A stretch of DNA of 29,672 bases from a virus. The notes beneath the pieces are model-generated. The model did not search any database. It was not told the DNA's origin and was given only the letters and a program-made list of their open reading frames with translations. Below, piece by piece: positions 18,968-27,348 of this stretch; the first letter of the stretch is position 1; the number at the start of each line of letters is the position of its first letter. The position numbers were made by a program, and so were the translations under genes. The stretch lies in IMG/VR virus record IMGVR_UViG_3300048930_000354, positions 1 to 29,672 of that record; one strand, 5' to 3'.

Positions 18968-20572
18968 ATGACATCTAGCGCAGAAAATCCATCTATTGAA
19001 CTGGACTACAAGACCAAGGATGGTCAGATAAGACAGGTACGCGCTACGGTTGTCGAGTACGATCCGCCCAAGAGAAAACTCAAAAAGGAAGGTGTGGCGT
19101 CCGACGATGATAAGGGCGTCACACACGACCTGCAAGACCAACAGATCTATCCACCCTATAATCTCCAAGTCCTAGCCAGACTCCCAGAGTATTCGACAGA
19201 ACTTCACCAAAACATCGAAGCGATGGTCACGAATACTACAGGCTTTGGGTGGCAGATCAAACTACAAACGATCCCAGAAGAAACTATCGAAAAGTACAAA
19301 GACGAGATCGAAGACGAATACAACCGCCTTATGGAGTTCTTCGAGTCGATTCATCCGTCTATGGACTTTACGGAGATCCGTAACCGACAACTTGCAGACA
19401 AGCACACTCTGGGTAACGGATACCTCGAACTGATCCATGACCGTAACGGTAACCTCACCGCCGTTTCTCACGTTCGAGGGCAGTTTATCTACCTGCTACG
19501 CAAAGATCTCACACCTACGCCTGTTCGTGTACCCTATATCCGCAAACGAGACTTCCAGATCGACTACCGCGTCCACTATTACTGCTTTCGTCGATATGTA
19601 CTAGACGCTTTGGATGGTAAGCCGATCTACTTCAAAGAAGTGGGCGATCCTCGTCAGATGGATAAGTGGACAGGAAAGTATGCAGGAGAGGGTGAGACTA
19701 TCCCCTTTGAAGACCAAGCAACAGAACTGATCCACTCTTACATCTACAATGCAGCTTCCGCTTATGGTGTACCACATTGGATCGGGGCATCTGTGGCAAT
19801 TGCAGGTAGCCGAGAAGCAGAAGAGATCAACTTCAACTCTATCTCTAACAACATGGTTCCGTCCATGTTTGTACTTGTCGAGAACGGCGCACTCACAGAT
19901 AAGAGCATCCAACGCCTAAAGCAGTATGTAGAGAAGAGGGCGGCATCCAACAAGAACAGGTCTTCATTCATCATCCTTGAGGGTGAGCCTATGAACGAGG
20001 GCGGCCTTGATACATCCAAGATGTCCATCAAACTCGAACCTCTACAGGCTGTCCAACAAAACGACGAACTCTACCAACAGTATGACAAGAACAACGCAGA
20101 GAAGATTAGAAACTCCCTGCGTATCGCTTCTATCTATCTAGGTAAGGGTGAAGGCTTAAACAAGGCAACAGCAACGGTTATCAAGGCAACAGGTGACGAA
20201 CAAGTCTTCGCCCCAGAACGAGTAACAGAAGATGCGAAGATCAACCGACACATTATGTTACGACTTGGTGCGCGTTTCCACTACTTCGAGTCAAACCACC
20301 CCAACATCACAGACGACTTTGAGTTGATCCGCATGATGGAGATGGCCGAGAGATCGGGTGGTATGACACCAAGACGCGCAGATCGTATCGTTACAGACGT
20401 GTTTGGCAAGAAGATCGGGCCAATGCCTAAAGAGATCCCCTTGGATGTACCTTACAGCCTAACATTTGCCTTTGCTCAGCGTTATGATAACAGCGGAAAG
20501 CCTGATCCCGCAGACTCGGCAGGTCGTACAGCCCCGCCAACACCAGAAATGGATAACGACGATGACGACTAA
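18968..20572 (+). CDS. Portal protein, 534 aa
   Basis: Forms the dodecameric ring at one head vertex through which DNA passes. Position after TerL, length near 500 residues and typical segments support this: an N-terminal IEAMVTNTTGFGWQIKL (about 79-95), the stem/wing region with HTLGNGYLELIHDRNGNL (145-162), YGVPHWIGASVAI (about 261-273), and a C-terminal KATGDEQVFAPER followed by a Met-rich helix. It most resembles the PBSX-type portal group. The C-terminus ends in Asp-rich NDDDDD-like sequence. AGGTGATAC precedes ATG. Confidence 0.9.
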   Translation: MTSSAENPSIELDYKTKDGQIRQVRATVVEYDPPKRKLKKEGVASDDDKGVTHDLQDQQIYPPYNLQVLARLPEYSTELHQNIEAMVTNTTGFGWQIKLQTIPEETIEKYKDEIEDEYNRLMEFFESIHPSMDFTEIRNRQLADKHTLGNGYLELIHDRNGNLTAVSHVRGQFIYLLRKDLTPTPVRVPYIRKRDFQIDYRVHYYCFRRYVLDALDGKPIYFKEVGDPRQMDKWTGKYAGEGETIPFEDQATELIHSYIYNAASAYGVPHWIGASVAIAGSREAEEINFNSISNNMVPSMFVLVENGALTDKSIQRLKQYVEKRAASNKNRSSFIILEGEPMNEGGLDTSKMSIKLEPLQAVQQNDELYQQYDKNNAEKIRNSLRIASIYLGKGEGLNKATATVIKATGDEQVFAPERVTEDAKINRHIMLRLGARFHYFESNHPNITDDFELIRMMEMAERSGGMTPRRADRIVTDVFGKKIGPMPKEIPLDVPYSLTFAFAQRYDNSGKPDPADSAGRTAPPTPEMDNDDDD

Positions 20573-20924
20573 AAAGAAAGATCTCGTGCAGATCGCCAAG
20601 ATGTTTGACTTGCAAGAGAACGAGAGTGTAACCGATCTCTGCCGCAAGATCTACAAGGCGATCTATGCCTACCTTTCCAAGAAGTCCATGTGGAATTGCG
20701 ACGTGTTTGCTATCTACATGGATAACGTGATCCTTCGAGACTACAACGAGGGGTGTTGGTATAAAGTAGAGTACACGAGAGAAGGCGAAGAGATTGTGAT
20801 GGGTGAACACGCCGAAGTTGAGATCCGCTTTGTGCCAAAGGGTAACGTAGCAATGTCCGACCAAGCCTCTTCGTCTGTTGAACGTCACACCCTCAAGCCA
20901 AACTTGTTTGAAGGTGTATTGTAA
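20562..20924 (+). CDS. Hypothetical small head-operon protein, 120 aa
   Basis: ATG at 20562 lies inside the portal 3' end (11-base overlap); earlier in-frame codons cover the portal and were rejected. A basic N-terminus with helices (KKKDLVQIAKMFDLQENE) precedes a strand-rich middle (CDVFAIYMDNVILRDYNEG). No known motif. A position between portal and protease suggests a head-assembly accessory. Confidence 0.6.
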   Translation: MTTKKKDLVQIAKMFDLQENESVTDLCRKIYKAIYAYLSKKSMWNCDVFAIYMDNVILRDYNEGCWYKVEYTREGEEIVMGEHAEVEIRFVPKGNVAMSDQASSSVERHTLKPNLFEGVL

Positions 20925-20934
20925 AGAGGTCACG

Positions 20935-21585
20935 ATGCTTATCTCACCAGAAATCCTAGCCAAGATGCAACACGAAGAGGTTATACACCTACATAACCTC
21001 TTACACGACGCTCACCATCTTGAGGATGCGAGCCTACAGTTACACCTATCTCTACACCAAGAGATTGCAAAGCGAGGTCTAATGGTCACACAGGACGACC
21101 AAGATCATCACGTCGCAAAACTGGCTTGTAGTGCAGGTTTGGATGCTGATTCAGTTTCTTCTATGGGACTACCTTCTGTCTCTTTTGTAGAGAATGAAGT
21201 TACGCTCTGCCCCATCGAAAAAGCGGAGACAGACAAAGAAGAGAGAATGGTGTACGGGATCGCCTTGGAGCCTAACGAGGTTGATTCATACAAACACACC
21301 GTTACAAAAGAAGAGATCCGCCAAGCCGCGCACAAATACCTATCCTACAATCAGATCCGTATGGTTGGACACGAGCGCGTAGCAAACTCTAAGATCACAC
21401 TCCTTGAGTCTTATATTGCACCAGTTGACCTTACGATTAACGGGCAGAATATCAAAGAGGGATCTTGGGTTGTGGCGATGAAGATCCATGACGAAGAGAT
21501 CTGGAAGCAAGTGAAGAGTGGGAAACTAACAGGCTACTCAATCGGTGGTTGGGCTGCTTTGGAAAAGGTGGGAGGTGATAAGTGA
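20935..21585 (+). CDS. XkdF-like prohead serine protease, 216 aa
   Basis: Head-maturation protease. After a His-rich N-terminal helix (residues 12-47), the XkdF domain runs from about 103 to 208: MVYGIALEPNEVDSYKHTV, EIRQAAHKYL, MVGHER (His146), LESYIAPVDL, IKEGSWVVAMKI and GKLTGYSIGG (Ser202). His146 and Ser202 are the likely catalytic pair. ATG at 20935 follows AAAGAGGTCACG. It ends in a GTGA overlap with the large downstream protein, which appears to be its assembly partner. Confidence 0.8.
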   Translation: MLISPEILAKMQHEEVIHLHNLLHDAHHLEDASLQLHLSLHQEIAKRGLMVTQDDQDHHVAKLACSAGLDADSVSSMGLPSVSFVENEVTLCPIEKAETDKEERMVYGIALEPNEVDSYKHTVTKEEIRQAAHKYLSYNQIRMVGHERVANSKITLLESYIAPVDLTINGQNIKEGSWVVAMKIHDEEIWKQVKSGKLTGYSIGGWAALEKVGGDK

Positions 21586-23111
21586 CACAACCTATTGAAC
21601 TGAAAGACGCGCCTATCCTATCTGATGGATCTCCTGCACCTGTTGGGGCCGAGGCTGAATTGCAAAACTTGGATGTTGAGGAACTTTCTCTTGTTGGAAG
21701 ACCTGCCATCAAGCGCAAATTCATCATCTTCAAAGAGGATGGTACAACAGAGTTAGAAGAGACTGAGGTATCCGTAGATCGCCTTTCTTTGGAAGAGGAA
21801 ACGGACGCTCTTTACCTCAAATACTCTGACGGTGTTGTCGTTGAGATTGGATACCAAGACTATATCCAACTACTTGATCAAGCCATCGAAGACAACGAAG
21901 AGATTGTTGACCTCGCTATCTCTTTGGCGGATAGCCTTGAGAACTTTAATGTAGAGTACGATGGGAACCAAGGCTGTGTAACCAAGTCCGAGTTGATCGG
22001 ACACGCTAAATACAACCTTACTCTTGCCGCTGATGGTGAAGAGGTGAGTATGGAGTCGTACACACCAACAGCCTCTATGAAGAAAGCGGCCCAACGCGGT
22101 TTGGATTGGCGTAGAGATTTTGGACGTGGTGGGACAGCCGTAGGCATCGCTAGGGCTAGGGATATTGTCAACGGTAAAGACCTATCAGAATCTACCGTCA
22201 AGCGTATGTACTCGTTCTTTGCACGACATGAAGTGGACAAGCAAGCCCAAGGCTTTAATGCAGGTGAAGAGGGTTTTCCTAGCAATGGTCGTATTGCATG
22301 GGAATTGTGGTCTGGTGATTCAGGTTACGCTTGGAGTAAGAGGATCGCCGCTCGTCTGCGTAAGTCTGAAAAAGAGATCACACCTGAGCAAAAGTCCAAC
22401 GTCTATAGCGCATATATGGCTTTAATGCAAGCCGCAGATGCGTCTGACGAGGTATATGAAAGCGTGGCTATCAAAAAGGGTTCCGTACTCTCAGAAACAC
22501 TCAAACGTCTAATCGACAAGAAGGCTAAGAGTCGCGCTGATCGCGGTGAGATTGTCCGTCAAATGGCTGAGAAGGCGGGGATCTCTGTTCAAGCCGTTTA
22601 TGATATTATGAAACAGAAGATCGACTGCCCACCTCTCAAACGTCTGGCGGCTTTTGCTTCTGTTCTTGGTGTTGATGAATCTATCCTTAGATCCGCATCC
22701 CGAAGGGATGGTTGCAAACTTGACAAATCGGAGAATACTGAAATGAAAGACAAGATCCTTTTCGACAAAGAAAAGCAAGCCATCCTAAAAGAGATTGCCC
22801 TTGAGGATGGTACGACCAAAACAGAAGAAGTGGAAGCCTCCCCCGAACTGTTGACCCTTCTCAAAGAAGCGTCCCAACCGAAAGAGCAAGCACCTGTGGC
22901 TCCTGTTCAACAACAGGAAGCACCCGCCCCTCAAAAAACCGATCCGCTTCTCGAAGAACTCCGTAAGCAGATCCAAGACTCCACCAAGCATATCAGCGAC
23001 TTGCAAGCCCAAGTCAAGAAGTTGGAGTCTGCGGCTCCTGCATCCAATGGCAAAGAGCCTGAGCAAGCACCTGTGCAAAAAAGCAAAAGCCTTTGGGATA
23101 ACGTACTCTAA
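21582..23111 (+). CDS. Multidomain scaffold-like head protein with embedded helix-turn-helix, 509 aa, GTG start
   Basis: Starts at GTG after GGGAGGTGATAA. Four parts are visible. Residues 30-55 (VEELSLVGRPAIKRKFIIF) match the N-terminal SLVxxPAxxxxF element usual in XkdF proteins. Residues about 165-262 (KKAAQRGLDWRRDFGRGGT to LWSGDSGYAWSKR) match an uncharacterised domain common in phage head proteases. Residues about 320-372 (RGEIVRQMAEKAGISVQAVY through VLGVDESIL) form a Cro/C1-type HTH. Residues 395-509 contain a Pro/Gln/Ala-rich linker and coiled coil typical of scaffolds. Probably guides capsid assembly; the HTH role is unknown. Confidence 0.65.
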   Translation: MTQPIELKDAPILSDGSPAPVGAEAELQNLDVEELSLVGRPAIKRKFIIFKEDGTTELEETEVSVDRLSLEEETDALYLKYSDGVVVEIGYQDYIQLLDQAIEDNEEIVDLAISLADSLENFNVEYDGNQGCVTKSELIGHAKYNLTLAADGEEVSMESYTPTASMKKAAQRGLDWRRDFGRGGTAVGIARARDIVNGKDLSESTVKRMYSFFARHEVDKQAQGFNAGEEGFPSNGRIAWELWSGDSGYAWSKRIAARLRKSEKEITPEQKSNVYSAYMALMQAADASDEVYESVAIKKGSVLSETLKRLIDKKAKSRADRGEIVRQMAEKAGISVQAVYDIMKQKIDCPPLKRLAAFASVLGVDESILRSASRRDGCKLDKSENTEMKDKILFDKEKQAILKEIALEDGTTKTEEVEASPELLTLLKEASQPKEQAPVAPVQQQEAPAPQKTDPLLEELRKQIQDSTKHISDLQAQVKKLESAAPASNGKEPEQAPVQKSKSLWDNVL

Positions 23112-23136
23112 GTCATAGATCATGGAGACACATAGC

Positions 23137-24336
23137 ATGTCCACGAATCAAGAGTTTCTACAAAAAGCAGCCATTACCACGGATGCCATTGCTTCCGCTG
23201 GTAAGTTGAATCCCGAACAGGCTCAAAAGTTCGTGGATTACGTCTTCGATCAAACGAGCCTTGCTTCCCTCGCAAGTGTGCGTAAAGTCACATTCCGTAA
23301 CGAGACTTGGGAAGTTGACAAGATCTCCGTTGCTGACCGTGTAGCCGTTCCCCATACCGAAGCAGGTGATCCTCTCGTCCGTAACGGTGTCACTCACTCC
23401 AAGGTCTCCTTGACACCCAAAGCGATTATGTGTCCTTTTGAGATCGGTGATCTCTACAAGCAACACAACATCGCAGGTGATAGCGTTGAAGATCACGTTA
23501 TCCGTATGATGGCTCGACAAGTTGCCAACAACCTCGAACAACTCTACTGGTATGGTGACACTACCGCACCTGCTATCTCTCTCGAAGACTGGCCCTCTGG
23601 TGGTTCCGCTTCTCTCTACCGTAAGGATACCTACTACGGCTTGATCGACGGTCTCTTGAAACAGGCTGAGTCGGGTAACGTCTATGACGCCGCCAACGGT
23701 GACTTTGATCACCAAGTCGTCTCGAAGATGATCCTCAAGATGCCCACCAAGTTCCGTAAGATGCGTAACGATATGCGTATGATGATCCCTTGGGATCTCG
23801 ACCAAGCATACCGCGAAAGCATCTCTACCCGCGCAACTGCAACTGGTGATGCTGCTCTTGCTGGTAACTCGGAGATGGTTGCATTTGGTGTCCCCTTCAC
23901 ACCTTGCCAATTGCTTGAGTCCAACCCCATCAAGGTCGAACACGTCACCTTGACAGGTACAACTCCTGTCAACCTCTCGTACACCAACATCTCTGACGTG
24001 GTTGTCACTCCTACCACTATCAGTACATCGGGTATCACACCTTATGTTCTGACGACCGACTACACCGTCAACACCACTACGGGCGTCATTACTCGTGCAG
24101 GTGCAGGTGGTATCTCCAGTGGTGCTACCGTCAAAGTGACCTATCGTACTTCCGCCCGTGCTTTGCTCACCAAGCCCCAGAATATCATCATCGGTATCGG
24201 CTTGGATGTCTCCATCGAAAAAGACCGTAACATCTACAAGCGCATGAACGAATACGCGATCCACGTCCAAACGGACATCCGCTTTGAAGAGGTGACCGCT
24301 GTTGTCAACGGCAAGAACATCAAGATCCCTAGCTAA
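23137..24336 (+). CDS. Major capsid protein (HK97-type fold), 399 aa
   Basis: Follows portal, protease and scaffold in the canonical order. FRNETWEVDKISVADRV near residues 53-69 and the helix around ARQVANNLEQLYWYGD (126-141) correspond to the E-loop/spine regions of HK97-type capsids; the final LTKPQNIIIGIGLDVSIEKD (344-363) and YAIHVQTDIRFE (373-384) are a typical capsid P-domain end. Between residues about 266 and 338 there is a Thr-rich beta domain (with DYTVNTTTGVITRAGAGG) absent from a minimal fold, probably surface-exposed. I chose ATG at 23137, with GGAG ten bases upstream. Followed by a strong terminator. Confidence 0.9.
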   Translation: MSTNQEFLQKAAITTDAIASAGKLNPEQAQKFVDYVFDQTSLASLASVRKVTFRNETWEVDKISVADRVAVPHTEAGDPLVRNGVTHSKVSLTPKAIMCPFEIGDLYKQHNIAGDSVEDHVIRMMARQVANNLEQLYWYGDTTAPAISLEDWPSGGSASLYRKDTYYGLIDGLLKQAESGNVYDAANGDFDHQVVSKMILKMPTKFRKMRNDMRMMIPWDLDQAYRESISTRATATGDAALAGNSEMVAFGVPFTPCQLLESNPIKVEHVTLTGTTPVNLSYTNISDVVVTPTTISTSGITPYVLTTDYTVNTTTGVITRAGAGGISSGATVKVTYRTSARALLTKPQNIIIGIGLDVSIEKDRNIYKRMNEYAIHVQTDIRFEEVTAVVNGKNIKIPS

Positions 24337-24362
24337 TCATCACCACCCATCCTGACCTAAGC

Positions 24363-24398
24363 AAAGGGTAGTGGGGTTCCATCCCTGCTACCCTTTTT
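24363..24398 (+). terminator. Rho-independent terminator after the capsid gene
   Basis: AAAGGGTAG (24363-24371) pairs perfectly with CTACCCTTT (24388-24396), with GGG/CCC extending the stem inside, followed by TTTTT. Its position behind the capsid gene would lower transcription of downstream genes relative to the capsid. Confidence 0.9.
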
Positions 24399-24414
24399 GC
24401 TTATAGAGGTTATC

Positions 24415-24774
24415 ATGTACCTTGCAAAATACAAAGGACGCGCAGCGTCCTACACTATCGTAGGCTTTACCTTCAAGATGGGTTCGTCTCGCCAAATCTC
24501 CTTGTCTAACCCAAGCGAGAAGTACCTGTACGAACTCCTAGTCAATAACCCAGACTTTGAGTTGGAAGACCTCACCTTGGCCCAAGAGCCAACCGTGGAC
24601 GCGCATACGCCTATTGAAACGGAACCTGAGACTACCCCAAGCGATCTAGGCAACGAAGATGCTATGCCCCAAGAAGATAGCGAAGATGTCCTAGACGGCG
24701 TGGATCTGTTCCCTTTGAAGCAAACAGAACAACCCCAACAACAAAAAGCCTCGTCTAAGCGTGGAAAACGCTAA
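24415..24774 (+). CDS. Hypothetical protein with acidic disordered tail, 119 aa
   Basis: ATG at 24415 follows AGAGGTTATC and lies 17 bases after the terminator. Residues 1-55 are a small folded part (MYLAKYKGRAASYTIVGFTF, then an LYELLVNNPDFEL helix); residues 60-119 are Glu/Asp/Pro/Thr-rich and end in QQQKASSKRGKR. The layout fits a minor head-completion or scaffolding accessory. Not recognised. Confidence 0.6.
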   Translation: MYLAKYKGRAASYTIVGFTFKMGSSRQISLSNPSEKYLYELLVNNPDFELEDLTLAQEPTVDAHTPIETEPETTPSDLGNEDAMPQEDSEDVLDGVDLFPLKQTEQPQQQKASSKRGKR

Positions 24775-24789
24775 CAAGGGAGGCGTACG

Positions 24790-25149
24790 ATGGCTGATCT
24801 CAATGTCCAAAAACTAGGTCTCACTCAGCATAGTATGGGCGAAGACAGTACAGATGATATTTCAGAGACCTTTACCGTCTCCGAGTGTGTGTTAGATGGT
24901 ATCTTCTTTCAGAAACCTGCAACATCGGATCTGACTATCACGCTGTTGAATCCTCAGATTGATCCTGATCGTACTAGCGGCACAATTGCCCTAGTATCTA
25001 GCCTTGCTGCGGATGCCGAGACGAGTGGATTTCGAGCCTCAAAGATCCCGATCTTTGAAGGTGCAACGATAACCGTTGTTACAACAGGGGCCGTTAGCGG
25101 TACAAAGCGTGTAGACTTCGCTTTTCGCCTTGTTCGTCAGGGGGCTTAG
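24790..25149 (+). CDS. Small beta-rich virion protein, 119 aa
   Basis: GGGAGGCGTACG precedes ATG. Strand-rich and Ser/Thr-rich (GIFFQKPATSDLTITLLNP, ATITVVTTGAVSGTKRVDF), without signal or TM segment, ending FAFRLVRQGA. Stop directly abuts the next start (TAGATG). Probably a virion decoration or head-adjacent structural protein; no family recognised. Confidence 0.6.
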   Translation: MADLNVQKLGLTQHSMGEDSTDDISETFTVSECVLDGIFFQKPATSDLTITLLNPQIDPDRTSGTIALVSSLAADAETSGFRASKIPIFEGATITVVTTGAVSGTKRVDFAFRLVRQGA

Positions 25150-25839
25150 ATGGCAGCACAAGATATTTCTAACGGTCGCCCTCTGCTTGAAGCAAAGACA
25201 GCGAAAGTACCGAATTGGCTGGATTTTGGTGCTTTGGCCTACTGGCCGCTACAAGAAGAAAGTGCCTTCTACTTAGATGAAGGCTCTGAGATGTGGGATA
25301 TAACCTACACCGCAATGAATCGGCGTACGCACGACCTTCTATCTGGCGTCCATCTAAAACAAGCCGCAGCCGCTTTTGGGACGGGGACGTATGCAGATGC
25401 TCGTATTGTGTCCGAAATGTCTCTCGCGATCTTATTCAGAAGTGAGTCCGTTGCCGCTCTAGGTGGTATTTTCTGCTATACCACAAACGCCACAACCGAC
25501 GCGCTCTGGGGTATCGGATGTAATGCCTCTGTTCAACCAACTTTTTTTGATAAGAGACACGGTGGGGCTGTGATCCCCACAACGCTCTTTATGAGCGCAC
25601 ACGCTCAAACTCGCCTGATCGTTGCGACACGTTCGGCTACAGGTGTAGTGAAAATCTACGATGACGGCGCGTTGGTTAGGACTACAGGTGCTGTTGCTGC
25701 GCCTTCTGTGCTAGGTACAGAAGTGATCGCCGTTGGTGGTCGAAATATGTTCTCACATGCAGGTCTTTGGAATTCAGAGTTATCTGAGGCTACAGTCAAA
25801 AGTATGACACGTTATGTCAAGCCTTGGCTTTCGCTCTAA
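25150..25839 (+). CDS. LamG/concanavalin-like virion protein, 229 aa
   Basis: The pattern YWPLQEESAFYLDEG (residues 31-45), LAILFRSESVAALGGIF (92-108), RLIVATRSATGVVKIYDDGA (155-174) and GGRNMFSHAGLWNSEL (196-211) matches the jelly-roll of LamG/ConA-like domains often displayed on phage virions, where they bind carbohydrate or stabilise the shell. GGGGGCTTAG precedes the ATG. A surface decoration or host-adhesion role is inferred. Confidence 0.6.
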   Translation: MAAQDISNGRPLLEAKTAKVPNWLDFGALAYWPLQEESAFYLDEGSEMWDITYTAMNRRTHDLLSGVHLKQAAAAFGTGTYADARIVSEMSLAILFRSESVAALGGIFCYTTNATTDALWGIGCNASVQPTFFDKRHGGAVIPTTLFMSAHAQTRLIVATRSATGVVKIYDDGALVRTTGAVAAPSVLGTEVIAVGGRNMFSHAGLWNSELSEATVKSMTRYVKPWLSL

Positions 25840-25863
25840 CACGAATAAAAACAGGAGAGTATT

Positions 25864-26151
25864 ATGGCTTTCGAGCAATTTTTACCGCAACCGCCCAATT
25901 ACAGCCTGACAGAATCTACAAATTTTTTCATGGATCTGTTTGGCACAAACACTCCGCCTCTTGTCGAGCCTTCCTCCGCAGCCGAAGAAGGCGATGCCTG
26001 TATCATCCGTAACCGACCCTCGGCAATTACTCGTGTGGACTCTGTTTCTCGCCGAGGGAAGGTTACAAAGATCCACCACTACCTCTACCTTTCCCCTCCT
26101 GACGAGTTTGGCCGTCAATACATCACGCCAGAGAGCGGCGTACTTTCCTAA
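25864..26151 (+). CDS. Small virion-operon protein, 95 aa
   Basis: AGGAGAGTATT precedes ATG. An N-terminal aromatic/Pro-rich part (MAFEQFLPQPPNYSL) precedes a strand-rich end (KIHHYLYLSPPDEFG, RQYITPESGVLS). It has the same general layout as the next gene, so the two may be distant paralogues. Function unknown. Confidence 0.6.
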   Translation: MAFEQFLPQPPNYSLTESTNFFMDLFGTNTPPLVEPSSAAEEGDACIIRNRPSAITRVDSVSRRGKVTKIHHYLYLSPPDEFGRQYITPESGVLS

Positions 26152-26166
26152 TCCTCGGAGGCAATT

Positions 26167-26451
26167 ATGCCCTTCCAAGAAATCCTCGGAACCAAGCCTA
26201 AACAGAGCCTTTGGATGGATGCCTACGGTATTGAAATGCCGCTGGTAACGTCCATCGAAGAAGCCTATCCTGACGGGCCTTTTGTTTGTGAGGGTAAAGA
26301 GTGTATCCTTATTCGCCGATTCTCCGTTACAGCCAAGCGGCGGATCGGTACTGCGTTGGCAGATGAACAGGTTGAATACTACCACTACCTGACCACAGAA
26401 GACGGCGTAGTCGTTGAGGTTAGATCTCCGTCTGCAAGGTTGTTACCATGA
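26167..26451 (+). CDS. Small virion-operon protein, 94 aa
   Basis: TCGGAGGCAATT precedes ATG. Strand-rich small protein: FVCEGKECILIRRFSVTAK in the middle and VEYYHYLTTEDGVVVEVRS near the end, the latter reminiscent of HHYLYLSPPDEFG in the preceding protein. Ends in ATGA overlap with a 49-residue gene. Function unknown. Confidence 0.6.
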   Translation: MPFQEILGTKPKQSLWMDAYGIEMPLVTSIEEAYPDGPFVCEGKECILIRRFSVTAKRRIGTALADEQVEYYHYLTTEDGVVVEVRSPSARLLP

Positions 26452-26597
26452 GAAAATTATACAGAAACCGTTTCGTACACAATGTCATTGGGCATCCACT
26501 GATGGAGATCTTTCATCTTTGTGGTCTTGAGCGTTTGAGCGAATTTGTCCACGAGGTAACTCTACCTTCTACTTGGAAGGATTGGAAAGGCTTGTAA
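26448..26597 (+). CDS. Conserved small phage protein, 49 aa
   Basis: ATG at 26448 overlaps the preceding stop (ATGA). The product begins MRKLYRNRFVHNVIGHPLME and continues IFHLCGLERLSEFVHEVTLP. The RNRFVHNxIxHPLxEI pattern is one I recognise from short conserved phage proteins of unknown function, which supports it as a real gene. It ends nine bases before the connector start. Function unknown. Confidence 0.7.
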   Translation: MRKLYRNRFVHNVIGHPLMEIFHLCGLERLSEFVHEVTLPSTWKDWKGL

Positions 26598-26605
26598 GGT
26601 GCAGT

Positions 26606-27346
26606 ATGGGTGCGTATGTATCGGTATCTGAGGTCAGAGCAGAGGGCGCACCCGCATCATACTTGGATGCGAGGATCGAGGCTCGTATTGCAAAGTGGGA
26701 AAAGATCGTAGAGCGTCTGACCCGCAACATCTTCAAAGTCGTTGACATCGGAGAGATCACGGTAGATGGAAACAACTACCATGTACTTCACTTCAATGTA
26801 CCGATTGTTGACGTAGAGTACATCAAGATCAACAACGAAACTGCGGAACTGGACTCTAGCCTCTATACAGTATTCAACGGTAAAACATCACCCGCAGATG
26901 ATCGCTATAACCCTCGGATCGAACTCAAGCGCCGTAACGCATCTATCTTTACCGCTACGAGATCTATGTTTGCGAAGGGGTATGATCAGGTGATCAAGGC
27001 GCGTTGGGGGTATGTTGATCCTGATCCACTTCTGCCGAACACCTACATCACACCACCCCAGATCAAAGACGTGATCATCCAATGCGTCCTACTTGATCTT
27101 GATAACTACTGGACAAAGGGTATGGGTGGTGGTTCCTCTTCTGTAGCATCACCGATCCGACGTGAACGTACAGATATGCACGAGATCGAGTACCAACAAA
27201 CGCAAGCATCACAGATCACTTGGTCAAACTTACCCAAGAACATCTATGACGAACTGATGCTGTTTCGCGCACCTATCGCTATCGGTGTCCCTGATACTCG
27301 CCACTTTGTTGAAACCGAGGGTGGTTTCTATGTGTTGGGGTACTAG
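26606..27346 (+). CDS. Head-tail connector/adaptor protein, 246 aa
   Basis: The N-terminal part YVSVSEVRAEGAPASYLDAR then IAKWEKIVERLTRNIF (residues about 4-45) is the helical core characteristic of head-completion adaptors (gp6/Ad1-like) that dock below the portal. A beta-rich insertion follows (YHVLHFNVPIVDVEYIKIN), then a C-terminal helix with IIQCVLLDLDNYW and a final MLFRAP segment. AAGGTGCAGT precedes ATG at 26606. Its place between capsid genes and neck/tail-completion genes agrees. Confidence 0.75.
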   Translation: MGAYVSVSEVRAEGAPASYLDARIEARIAKWEKIVERLTRNIFKVVDIGEITVDGNNYHVLHFNVPIVDVEYIKINNETAELDSSLYTVFNGKTSPADDRYNPRIELKRRNASIFTATRSMFAKGYDQVIKARWGYVDPDPLLPNTYITPPQIKDVIIQCVLLDLDNYWTKGMGGGSSSVASPIRRERTDMHEIEYQQTQASQITWSNLPKNIYDELMLFRAPIAIGVPDTRHFVETEGGFYVLGY

Positions 27347-27348
27347 TC

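Noticed and set aside
23158-24270. 370-codon open frame antisense to the major capsid gene
   Set aside because: It mirrors the capsid gene's codon bias, has no ribosome binding site or protein-like composition, and the capsid on the other strand is certain.
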